From NCBI GenBank assembly GCA_024280115.1, contig JAJRQT010000032.1, positions 1 to 52,643 on the forward strand: a stretch of 52,643 nucleotides of DNA. Direction: 5' to 3'. Within the stretch, counting starts at the first letter, position 1, and the number at the start of each line of letters is the position of its first letter. Under the pieces are notes generated by a model. The model did no database searches. It saw only the letters and a list, made by a program, of their open reading frames with translations, and had not been told where the DNA came from. This stretch comes from Bacteroidota bacterium. Lineage in GTDB: Bacteria > Bacteroidota > Bacteroidia > Cytophagales > Cyclobacteriaceae. Shown here piece by piece: positions 27,911-35,738 of the stretch. The position numbers were made by a program, and so were the translations under genes.

Positions 27911-27971
27911 ACATTGAGTAAACAATATTGAATTCATGACAATTGAAACTTCAGTATTGTTTACTCAATGT
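27911..27971. repeat. Perfect 17-bp inverted repeat overlapping a stop codon
   Basis: ACATTGAGTAAACAATA at 27911-27927 is the exact reverse complement of TATTGTTTACTCAATGT at 27955-27971, with a 27-nt loop. The right arm includes the last codon and the TGA stop of the minus-strand enolase-family gene. An adjacent palindrome ATGTTTAAACAT spans 27969-27980. It sits between convergent accC and that gene, so a bidirectional terminator or mRNA-end stabiliser is likely, although no T-tract follows on either strand. Confidence 0.75.
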
Positions 27972-29362
27972 TTAAACATATTTACATAGTGTTCTGATTG
28001 CTTAAATATCCCACCACTTTTTTCATAATAGTCGGTACTTAGGTCAAATACACCCTTGTGGACTTTTCTCCACGAAGCGTCAGGATATGGATGATAACTC
28101 TCCATAGTTTTCCAGTTTTTATAATTTTGATGCCCATTGGTCTCCAGTAAACCCAGTTTTATCCCTGGGAATGGTGCAAGCCTGGCAGCAACATTTTTGT
28201 TCCAGTCAACCAAAATTGGATTAACCGTCAAATCAGCGCAAAAGCAGGGTACGCCATGATCATGAGCAACTTTGGCGATTTTAAATGTCATACTCAAAGT
28301 CTTTGCAATAGCCTTCAGGGCGATAGCTTTATAGCCCATTTCGATTCGCTCCAGGGCATCTTTGTCAGTATGCGCACTTTCGTCCGCGGCAATAGGAACT
28401 CCAAAATCTCCGACTAATATTTCTTTTTCTTCAGGGAATGGCTCTTCTATCACGGCGATTTGATCGAAAGCCCCAATTTTTTTTGCATGGTCAAGCAATC
28501 TCATAAGTGTTTCCTTTTCCTGATAACGACCATTGGCATCAAAATAGTAAGGTAGCTTCCCATCTTTTGTATGCACAGTTTCATAATGCCCGATTGTGTT
28601 GTGAATAGCGGAAAGCCGCTCCATATCTTTCTTTAGCATTTCACTCTGAGATCCAGGTTGACCGATTTTAATTTTCATAAAGAAATATCCCTGATCTGCT
28701 GCATCATTAATTTCTTGAATGGGTACGGAATAGGACATCAATGGAATGCTTGCTACTTTTTCATGGTGATACGATAATGCCGGTTTGTATTTTTCAGGAA
28801 TCAGATCGTCAAAATTTTGAATGCTATTTTCCTCGGCATACAATAACCACGCTGCATTGTCAACCGCCACCAATGCATTTAACGCAAAGGTCTTTCGTAA
28901 ATCTGGCTTGTTGGTTATTTTTTCCCCATACTCATATACATCATCATAAATACTATCCAGCAATTCTATAGGGCTGATAAAATCTTGTCCTTTAATCAAA
29001 TTCAAGGCATAATTGGTCATGGCAAACATCAAACCGTTTCCTCCTGCCTCTGAAATATTTGCAAATACTGCAGCATCCGACCAAAGAACACTCTGTGTAC
29101 CAAGGGCCGTCTTTCGAATGCCCGAACTGCTCTCCAGCATTGTTACCGCCTGCCATATTTCGGACATATAACCTCCTTTGAATCCAAATGGGCGAATGAG
29201 CGGATCTCTTTCAAAATCAGATCTTACACTGCTTATGGATATTTTATTTTGACTCATTGAAGTTGAATTAATTTTTTTTGCTAAGACCTGGGGTATGCCT
29301 GCTATGGCTATTCCCCCAATACCAGCTACTTGTTTTACGAATTTTCTTCTTGAATTCATCAT
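27965..29362 (-). CDS. Exported enolase-superfamily (mandelate racemase/MLE-like) enzyme
   Basis: The 465-residue protein opens with a Tat-type signal (NSRRKFVKQVAGIGGIAIAG). Enolase-superfamily features follow: the KxK pair in FFMKIKIGQPG, and metal ligands in YYFDANGRY, IEEPFPEE and PIAADESAHT, then Lys-containing ALKAIAKT. Such enzymes abstract a proton next to a carboxylate and act as racemases, epimerases or acid-sugar dehydratases. In a glycan region with uronate-processing genes, a sugar-acid role is plausible, but a dipeptide epimerase would look similar. Two ATGs stand in tandem at the start (29362 and 29359). It is the last gene of the minus-strand polysaccharide region, 292 bp after the preceding oxidoreductase gene. 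Confidence 0.82.
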   Translation of the reverse strand: MMNSRRKFVKQVAGIGGIAIAGIPQVLAKKINSTSMSQNKISISSVRSDFERDPLIRPFGFKGGYMSEIWQAVTMLESSSGIRKTALGTQSVLWSDAAVFANISEAGGNGLMFAMTNYALNLIKGQDFISPIELLDSIYDDVYEYGEKITNKPDLRKTFALNALVAVDNAAWLLYAEENSIQNFDDLIPEKYKPALSYHHEKVASIPLMSYSVPIQEINDAADQGYFFMKIKIGQPGSQSEMLKKDMERLSAIHNTIGHYETVHTKDGKLPYYFDANGRYQEKETLMRLLDHAKKIGAFDQIAVIEEPFPEEKEILVGDFGVPIAADESAHTDKDALERIEMGYKAIALKAIAKTLSMTFKIAKVAHDHGVPCFCADLTVNPILVDWNKNVAARLAPFPGIKLGLLETNGHQNYKNWKTMESYHPYPDASWRKVHKGVFDLSTDYYEKSGGIFKQSEHYVNMFKH

Positions 29363-29654
29363 GATATAATTAGGTTCTACTGTTATTTGAGTGGAAATAA
29401 TTTAATGCTATAATGATTTAATGCGACACTAATTTTAGGATTGACATTAGCGACCTACAGACCCCAAAATATTTTGTTTAATAAAGTGATTCCAACAGAA
29501 GTCTTTTAACATCATTTTCCATCATTTCAATAAATATTTCTTACTATCACGCCTCTATTTTTATTATCTCATTCAGGCATTATCGCATTATTCCATCACC
29601 CATTAATCCTATCTGTCAAGACAAAGGCAGGTTCGTGGTAAAACCATTAATCCG

Positions 29655-31049
29655 CTACAAACTCCAGGGTTTCCTGTATTCGTAATGCAGTAAGTCGTTG
29701 GCTTTCTCATTATTGGTTATTCTTTCCTTTTCAGCATCCCAATCAATTCTCGATTTTGTGCGATGTGCGATATTTGCTAAATGTGCAAACGTTGTTGAAC
29801 GATGCCCTTCTTCAATCGGGCACCAGGGTTCTTCCCTGGATTTCACACAATCAAGGAAATTGCGTATCAGTCCTGATGTTGTATCCACGCGTGTGCTTTT
29901 GTCTTCAGTATATTCTTCCGGCTCTATCAATTGGTCCCAGGTTTGGAATTGCCCGGGCCTTGAAGGCACAACTTTATACTCAAAATCCGATATTCCCAAA
30001 TTGCCTTTGGTTCCAAACAATTCAACGTTACCGAGAGGTGTAACTCCACCACCACTGGCTTCATGTATCATAAATTTCATAATTGCCCCGGAAGGCAACT
30101 CGTATAAAACCTCCATGGTATCGGGAATATCCCCATCATGAGTAAGTATCTTCTTACTTCCCTGAACGCTGACAGATACAGGGGCTTTTTCTCCCAGCAT
30201 CCATCGGAGGGCATCCAGAAAGTGCACACCCCAATTTGCGATTTGAGAGGAATAATCACTCCACCACCTGAATTTATAGGGCGCAATGTTATATTGATAA
30301 GGACGGAAAGCCCGTGGTCCCAGCCACATATCCCAGTCAAAATCTGCCGGAGGATTTTGCGGTTGAAAGTTACCTATTCCATTTGGAGCCAAATTGCTAA
30401 CCCTGATTGCCCGCACCGTGGATATTTGTCCTATTTTGCCTGCTTGTATTTTTGGGGCCAATCCCTGGTAAACTTTTGAAGCTCTGCGGTTAAGGCCTAC
30501 TTGTACGACCTTGCCGGTGCGTTGCTGTGCTTTAACCATTTCCCTGCCTTCCTTTATCGTAATGGTCAGTGGTTTCTCCACATAAACATCCTTACCTGCT
30601 TCCACTGCCTGAATCATCTGAATGGCATGCCAGTGCTCCGGTGTTGCAATGCAAACCGCATCGACTTGCTTATCTCCAAGCAAATCTCTGAAATCATGAT
30701 ACCGCTTAACCTCCTTACCAAAATCCTCTCCCATTTTTGGAATCCTTCCCCCCAACTTAAGATATTCCGGATGCACCTTTGAGTAATCTCGATATAAATA
30801 TGGTTCGTACACATCGCAAAGGGCTACTATTTCCACATCATCATTTTCCATGAATTTGTGCAATAATTGCGTTCCCCTGTTACCCACGCCGATGAATCCC
30901 ATCCTGATTTTTTCCTTTTGCGGATTCGTTCTTTTTTTAGGATGATTTAATGGTATGGCGCCGAGTGATTGATTGCCCATTGCCACCGCTGCTGCGGCCA
31001 TTGAAGAACTTGCAATAAATTTTCTTCGGGAAGTAGTCTGTTTTTTCAT
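29655..31049 (-). CDS. Exported Gfo/Idh/MocA-family oxidoreductase (first)
   Basis: The 464-residue protein starts with a twin-arginine signal (TTSRRKFIASSSMAAAAVAM). A Gfo/Idh/MocA domain follows: nucleotide-binding IRMGFIGVGNRGTQLL (about residues 48-63), then ATPEHWHAIQMIQA and the catalytic Lys in VYVEKPLTI (about residue 140). Family members are NAD(P)-dependent sugar or cyclitol dehydrogenases that usually act in the cytoplasm; a Tat signal implies folding with cofactor before export. The sugar substrate is unknown. It shares its layout with the gene at 32702. It lies downstream of the FGE-like gene, with a 366-bp gap, and upstream of the enolase-family gene. Confidence 0.85.
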   Translation of the reverse strand: MKKQTTSRRKFIASSSMAAAAVAMGNQSLGAIPLNHPKKRTNPQKEKIRMGFIGVGNRGTQLLHKFMENDDVEIVALCDVYEPYLYRDYSKVHPEYLKLGGRIPKMGEDFGKEVKRYHDFRDLLGDKQVDAVCIATPEHWHAIQMIQAVEAGKDVYVEKPLTITIKEGREMVKAQQRTGKVVQVGLNRRASKVYQGLAPKIQAGKIGQISTVRAIRVSNLAPNGIGNFQPQNPPADFDWDMWLGPRAFRPYQYNIAPYKFRWWSDYSSQIANWGVHFLDALRWMLGEKAPVSVSVQGSKKILTHDGDIPDTMEVLYELPSGAIMKFMIHEASGGGVTPLGNVELFGTKGNLGISDFEYKVVPSRPGQFQTWDQLIEPEEYTEDKSTRVDTTSGLIRNFLDCVKSREEPWCPIEEGHRSTTFAHLANIAHRTKSRIDWDAEKERITNNEKANDLLHYEYRKPWSL

Positions 31050-31415
31050 GATGGATTATTTTAATATTGAGTATATAATCATTGTCTGCAATTTTTATAA
31101 AAATCCTGATAATTAGCTTGAATGAAGGCTCCAAAAATCAATCATCAAATTACAAAAATTACAACAGTAAAAGTCCAAATCGTTTGAATTGTTATTTGAT
31201 GCTAATTATTTCTTCTAACCAGAGTTCTACTTATAATTTGTCGTCATACCGGAAAAACATTACTCTATTTTTTGGGAAAATATTTATCCGAAATCTTGAC
31301 CCTTGCAAAAGAGATTACGGATATTTTTCATTCTTAAGGATAAAATTAGAAAGAAAAATTCCGCAATGACGGTCTATAATTTTATCAGATTCATTTTATA
31401 ATCAAACTCAGATTT
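31050..31415. other. Intergenic region between Gfo/Idh/MocA and FGE-like genes
   Basis: This 366-bp AT-rich stretch has no coding signal that I believe; a plus-strand frame of 95 residues is low-complexity and lacks homology features. It must contain the promoter of the minus-strand oxidoreductase, but I find no clean TAnnTTTG element. There is no obvious terminator hairpin after the FGE-like gene. Confidence 0.5.
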
Positions 31416-32546
31416 CTACTTTTTCACTCCCCGAAATCCTATAATATTGCTTTCTTTTATTGGGAACTGTGTAGCTCCGGAAACGGCATCAACTCCAACC
31501 GGAAGATCTATCCGCGATCCTCCTCTCACCATCCTGAATCCATCTATTCCGGCATGGAAAGAAGTAGTGTACCAGTCCAATGTCCATTCTGCTACGTTTC
31601 CGGCAAGATCGCTCACACCGTAGGGACTGTTATATTTTTCAAAGCTTCCAACGGGAGCAGTTTTCACAAATCCATCTCCTTCGCCGTCAAAATTGCATCT
31701 ATATAAATCATCACCATCGGGAGCCTCATTTCCCCACGGGAATTTTCTTTCCGGAAAGGGATTCTTTTCTTTTTTTGAATCATCTCCATCCAGGTAGATC
31801 CCTCCTACAAAAGCTTTTTCCCACATGACCTCAGTGGGTAATGTCAGCCCGCACCAACCTAAAAATGAAACTGCATCATACCATGACACATAATTCACAG
31901 GATGATTTCCCTTTTGAGGTTTTACACTATACGAATAATCGGGATCCAACCCTTCGCGAACAATCCCACATTTCAGGCTGTCCTTCATTCGCCTATTCCA
32001 CCCAAATCCTCTTCTCCCCATCTCATTGAGGTAATCTGCATACATAGTAATTGTAGTCTCGTTTTTTGAAATGAAGTATTCCGGCAACATGGTATTAGGT
32101 TTAGCTTCGACTGAGGGATCTTTTCCACCACCCGGGAAACTCTTCATTATAAATTCTCCTCCTGGTATCCTGACCATTTGTAAACCCCTTATCTTAATTT
32201 CCATAGAATCAATGTCAAACCCCAATTCGGCGACTCCCCACCAATAAATTTTTTTATGACCTGCTGATGATACCATATCGAAACCATTACCTCTAAGGTA
32301 TTGCAAAGGAAGAAGATTCCAATGGGTCCCTCCATCCTGGCTAAATCGGATAAACACATATGCCGGAGATTTTTCTGAGATATCCTGACTCTCCAAATCA
32401 TATTCGATAACTATTTCGGGTCCTGCCATTTCTGTCATTTCTTTTTTTATTTTGACATCAGTTATATCCAGCCATTGCGAAAAAGCATTGACAGTAAACC
32501 AAAGTAGCACGATCATTACCAAAAAAATACTGCGGAAAATATTCAT
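31416..32546 (-). CDS. Exported SUMF1/FGE-like protein lacking the catalytic cysteines
   Basis: The 376-residue protein has a signal peptide (MNIFRSIFLVMIVLLWFTVN, cleavage after AFS) and a beta-sandwich N-terminal domain (about residues 25-125). A formylglycine-generating-enzyme fold follows (RIPGGEFIMKSF, KGNHPVNYVSWYDAVSFLGW, LPTEVMWEKA, SDLAGNVAEWTLDWY, MVRGGSR). It ends in NIIGFRGVKK where sulfatase-activating enzymes have GFRC. The upstream pair of active-site cysteines is also missing (GGSRIDLPVGVDAVSGATQF). It is therefore unlikely to activate the Cys-type sulfatase of this region and may be a structural or ligand-binding relative. An in-frame ATG at 32558 is an alternative start. Confidence 0.85.
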   Translation of the reverse strand: MNIFRSIFLVMIVLLWFTVNAFSQWLDITDVKIKKEMTEMAGPEIVIEYDLESQDISEKSPAYVFIRFSQDGGTHWNLLPLQYLRGNGFDMVSSAGHKKIYWWGVAELGFDIDSMEIKIRGLQMVRIPGGEFIMKSFPGGGKDPSVEAKPNTMLPEYFISKNETTITMYADYLNEMGRRGFGWNRRMKDSLKCGIVREGLDPDYSYSVKPQKGNHPVNYVSWYDAVSFLGWCGLTLPTEVMWEKAFVGGIYLDGDDSKKEKNPFPERKFPWGNEAPDGDDLYRCNFDGEGDGFVKTAPVGSFEKYNSPYGVSDLAGNVAEWTLDWYTTSFHAGIDGFRMVRGGSRIDLPVGVDAVSGATQFPIKESNIIGFRGVKK

Positions 32547-32701
32547 ATAAATTATCATTGTAAAAAATTAGAATTAGAAACAATTCACCTTTACATTATA
32601 CTTTACATGCAATAAAATATGTGATCAATTACTGATGATTGTCCTACTTTAAGCTATTATATCAATTCACTATTAAAAAACAAAAAACGAGTAAACCTCC
32701 A

Positions 32702-34027
32702 TTAAACCGTTTCCGGAATTATCCACGGTTTTCTGTCTTTTCTTCTGACATACTTGTTCGCTTCTTTTGAATTGGTAAAATTATTGGTCTTTGCATCATA
32801 GAGTAGCTTTTGATTTCCAACTCTTGAAGATATATTAGCCATCTGAACCAATAGGGCTGACTGACGGGCATCTTCTACATTCGAATTTGTTTTCTTTCTC
32901 GTTTTGATACAATCGATGAAATTGCCAATATGCTCCTCATTTGTCTGTCGGCCATATTCTGAAATTACCATCTCACCCTGAGCATCAAAAACCTGCCAGC
33001 CCCCCCCATGTCTGCCTATCCTCAGAAATCCCTCTGTGCCTAGCAATTCTACCTTTGTGCTATTAAATTCCCAGTTTGGATATTGATCAGAATCCCGGAT
33101 ACTGAATGGAGTTTTTATATAATTAGGAGTCCATAGTGCAGCTTCAACATGCAGGGTGAGTTTGTCATATTCGTACTCTGCCAGAAGCGTATCTGGTATT
33201 TCCCGGCCATCTTTAAAATATTGCACACCTCCTGAGCTGTAAACTGATTTAGGATCTGATTTATCCAGAATATATCTCGCAATATCTAACTGATGGTAAA
33301 TATCCCCTCCTATGCTGCCAGTGTTAAAATCCCACATATCCCTCCACCATGTTCCCGGACGATAGGGAAGTTTTGGCGCCGGACCACACCACATTTCATA
33401 GTCAAGACCATCTGGAACAGGCTCCTCCTTTGCAGTATGGTTGTTATTTAAATTCATCAAATGATATACACGGGCTATGTGGATATCGCCGAGCTTGCCG
33501 GACCTGACATATTCCGCAGCATCATCCACATATTGAGAACTCCTAGATTGGCTACCAACCTGAATTACCCGGTTGTATTTTTTTGCCGCTTCCACCATCT
33601 TTTTTCCTTCCCAGGGGGTCACACAAAGTGGTTTTTCGACATATACATCTTTTCCTGCCTGACAGGCCATGATGGTACCCAATGCATGCCAATGATCTGG
33701 TGTAGCGATGTAGATGGCATCCACATTGGGATCATCGAGCATAACCCGAAAATCCTGAGTTAATTTGGGTTCTTTATCCTGATATTCCGAAACGGCTTCC
33801 CTTGCAACAGAAAATCTCCTTTGATCGACATCGCATAAGTAAACCACTTCAACATCCGGTCTTTTCACAAACCTTTCCATCATATAGACGCCTCTGCCTC
33901 CCAGGCCCATTACACCTAAATTAATCTTATCACTTGGAGCTGCATGGACAATATTGGATGATAAAACAGTATAAGCTGAGGCAGCGCCCAGCGTTTCTAA
34001 AAATTCTCTGCGTTTAATAGTTTTCAT
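32702..34027 (-). CDS. Exported Gfo/Idh/MocA-family oxidoreductase (second)
   Basis: The 441-residue protein begins MKTIKRREFLETLGAASAYT, a short Tat-like signal. It continues with the Rossmann motif LGVMGLGGRGVYMM (about residues 38-51), IATPDHWHALGTIM and VYVEKPLCVTPWEG (catalytic Lys). It shares the layout of the Gfo/Idh/MocA protein at 29655 but the sequence is clearly different, so the two probably act on different sugars or steps. I preferred ATG 34027 over an upstream ATG at 34066, because the signal peptide begins there. It is followed by the FGE-like gene after 143 bp with no obvious promoter. Confidence 0.85.
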   Translation of the reverse strand: MKTIKRREFLETLGAASAYTVLSSNIVHAAPSDKINLGVMGLGGRGVYMMERFVKRPDVEVVYLCDVDQRRFSVAREAVSEYQDKEPKLTQDFRVMLDDPNVDAIYIATPDHWHALGTIMACQAGKDVYVEKPLCVTPWEGKKMVEAAKKYNRVIQVGSQSRSSQYVDDAAEYVRSGKLGDIHIARVYHLMNLNNNHTAKEEPVPDGLDYEMWCGPAPKLPYRPGTWWRDMWDFNTGSIGGDIYHQLDIARYILDKSDPKSVYSSGGVQYFKDGREIPDTLLAEYEYDKLTLHVEAALWTPNYIKTPFSIRDSDQYPNWEFNSTKVELLGTEGFLRIGRHGGGWQVFDAQGEMVISEYGRQTNEEHIGNFIDCIKTRKKTNSNVEDARQSALLVQMANISSRVGNQKLLYDAKTNNFTNSKEANKYVRRKDRKPWIIPETV

Positions 34028-34380
34028 ATTTCTGATGGTGAGTTGATAATAAATACACAATATCAATAACAGTTTATAATATAGGTAAATTCTCTTTTTT
34101 TCCTTTAATATTTTATTAAAAAAAGGGCCACTAGTGTGGACCTTTCAATATCGTTTTTATTATTAACATTCAGGATTCACCAACTTTAAACCCATTGGTA
34201 AGATTCAAACAGTTTAACTCGCAAAATTGAATTACATAAATTTCGATCTGTAAAGGATCAAAAAGATCTTTTGCATCATTATTCTTATCCCAAAAATATT
34301 AAACTTACCATCTATGCATAATTTCCTTTTCCCACAAGCCCAACATATTCCAAATATTCCTAAACTACGGCAATTTATCC
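34028..34380. other. Intergenic region between GH88 and the second Gfo/Idh/MocA gene
   Basis: This 353-bp stretch contains an intrinsic terminator at 34118-34145 (listed separately) and a palindromic AAAAGATCTTTT near 34258-34270. No reading frame with coding character is present. The region must hold the promoter for the minus-strand oxidoreductase, but no full Bacteroidota promoter is evident. Confidence 0.5.
34118..34145 (-). terminator. Intrinsic terminator after GH88
   Basis: On the minus strand AAAGGTCCAC (complement of 34136-34145) pairs with GTGGCCCTTT (complement of 34122-34131) except for one T-C mismatch. The loop is 4 nt and the stem continues into a T-tract. It lies about 236 nt past the GH88 stop. 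It is homologous to the hairpin at 35609-35640: the flanking AAACGATATTGA is shared, and one stem pair changes in both bases (A-T here, G-C there). Confidence 0.75.
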
Positions 34381-35586
34381 TTATTTAGTTTTCTCTTTTA
34401 ATTCATTATACTTCAAAAGCCCCTCAAGAAAGAAATAGTCCCCATAAATAAGCGGCCCATCAATTTCTGAATTTTTAGGTTTATGACCAGTGCAATGCTT
34501 TAGAATAAAATTATTGTTAGTCCCGGGGGCGGCCAGATACTCATCAGATGAAAGATTTTTCAAAATCTGCTCCGCTCTCGAAAGATACAATTCAGCATTA
34601 GCTTCTGAAAATGTACTTAATTCCAATAAGCCATCGGCAATAATAGCTGCTGCTGAAGCATCTCTCGGTTCATTGGGAATATTGGGAGCATCATAATCCC
34701 AATATGGAATAAGATCTTCGGGTGTTCTTGGATGATTTATAATAAACTCAGCAATTTTTTCAGCCTGATCTAAAAAGACTGTATCTTGAGTCTCTCTAAA
34801 ACACATGGTAAATCCATAAAGTCCCCATGCCTGACCCCTCGCCCATGCAGACTCATCATTGATCCCCTGGTGTGTTACGCGCTCAAGAACTTCACCGGTT
34901 TCAGGATCATAATCGACCACATGAATGGAACTATTATCTTCACGATAATGATTTTTCATGGTGGTTCTGGCATGGTCTATCGCGGCATTTTTATAAATAT
35001 CATTCCCTGTCAATTTACTAGCTTCAAACAATAATTCAAGATTCATCATGTTATCAATGATTACAGGAAATTTCCAATTATCTGACCAATCCCATGATTT
35101 TATACATCCTACTTTTTCATTGTAACGAGTCATTAATGAATTGGCTGCTTCAATTATTACAGGTTTATAGGCTTCATTTTTTGTCAACCTCAATCCCTGA
35201 CCATAACTACTGTCAATAATAAACCCTATATCGTGTGAGCCTTTATTATATTGCTGTTCGTTTAAAGCCATGGTCCATTTAATAGCTGCCTCCTTGAATT
35301 TGTCATCTTTAGAATATTCATACATAAACCACAAACTTCCGGGGAAGAAACCGCTCACCCAATTGCTGGCTGCTCTCGTATGCAGTGTTCCGTCAGGATT
35401 AGCAGAACGGGGGAATTTAGTTAAATCCTGATATTGGTCAATCGCTGTTGAGAGTTGAGCATTAGCTACCTTAAAGCTTTTAGCAACAAAATCACTATCC
35501 CTGGCTTCTGACTGCTTTTCTTGTTGATTATTGCATGAAATAAGGATTGAACTGGCAATAGTAAATACTAAAAATATTTTTCTCAT
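34381..35586 (-). CDS. GH88 unsaturated glucuronyl hydrolase lipoprotein
   Basis: The 401-residue protein has a lipobox (MRKIFLVFTIASSILISC) and the GH88 alpha/alpha-barrel motifs. These are WVSGFFPGSLWFMYEYSKD (about residues 75-93), HDIGFIIDSSYGQGLRLT (about residues 116-133), the catalytic-site IDNMMNLELLFEAS, and QGINDESAWARGQAWGLYGF. These hydrolases remove the unsaturated glucuronyl residue left at the non-reducing end by a polysaccharide lyase. The lipoprotein signal puts it on the periplasmic or surface face. No lyase gene is in the window. It follows susD but is separated from it by a terminator and a large inverted repeat. ATG 35610 is an alternative but less likely start. Confidence 0.9.
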   Translation of the reverse strand: MRKIFLVFTIASSILISCNNQQEKQSEARDSDFVAKSFKVANAQLSTAIDQYQDLTKFPRSANPDGTLHTRAASNWVSGFFPGSLWFMYEYSKDDKFKEAAIKWTMALNEQQYNKGSHDIGFIIDSSYGQGLRLTKNEAYKPVIIEAANSLMTRYNEKVGCIKSWDWSDNWKFPVIIDNMMNLELLFEASKLTGNDIYKNAAIDHARTTMKNHYREDNSSIHVVDYDPETGEVLERVTHQGINDESAWARGQAWGLYGFTMCFRETQDTVFLDQAEKIAEFIINHPRTPEDLIPYWDYDAPNIPNEPRDASAAAIIADGLLELSTFSEANAELYLSRAEQILKNLSSDEYLAAPGTNNNFILKHCTGHKPKNSEIDGPLIYGDYFFLEGLLKYNELKEKTK

Positions 35587-35608
35587 TTTCTTCAAATTGA
35601 AATTAGTC

Positions 35609-35640
35609 AAAAAAAAGGCCCGCTACTGCGGACCCTTTAT
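35609..35640 (-). terminator. Intrinsic terminator between susD and GH88
   Basis: The minus strand reads AAAGGGTCCGC (complement of 35628-35638), a 4-nt loop, then GCGGGCCTTT (complement of 35614-35623) and a run of eight T residues. CCGC pairs with GCGG, and AAAGG pairs with CCTTT around a small internal loop. It ends 22 bp before the GH88 start and about 100 bp past the susD stop. It probably limits read-through from susCD into the enzyme genes. Confidence 0.75.
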
Positions 35641-35641
35641 C

Positions 35642-35721
35642 AATGTCGTTTAGTTAAAATGTATTACCTCTCCCTTCACCCTCTCCTGAGAGGAATAATG
35701 GGAGCTTAACTAAACGATATT
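35642..35721. repeat. Large imperfect inverted repeat downstream of susD
   Basis: Arms AATGTCGTTTAGTTAA (35642-35657) and TTAACTAAACGATATT (35706-35721) are reverse complements except for one G-T position. Between them a smaller hairpin CCTCTC-CT-GAGAGG (35680-35693) is nested in a CTCCC/GGGAG pair (35670-35674 and 35700-35704). The element lies between the susD stop and the terminator at 35609. A stem-loop of this size can act as a barrier to 3' exonucleases and stabilise the susCD message. Confidence 0.8.
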
Positions 35722-35738
35722 CATTCATTTATTCTATT

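Noticed and set aside
31416..32546. FGE-like protein as maturase of the local sulfatase
   Set aside because: The catalytic cysteine pair is missing and the GFRC end is GFRG, so formylglycine formation is not expected.
29655..34027. Gfo/Idh/MocA proteins as GH109-type NAD-dependent glycosidases
   Set aside because: They carry the EKP dehydrogenase motif and show none of the GH109 features that I could identify; oxidoreductase is the safer call.
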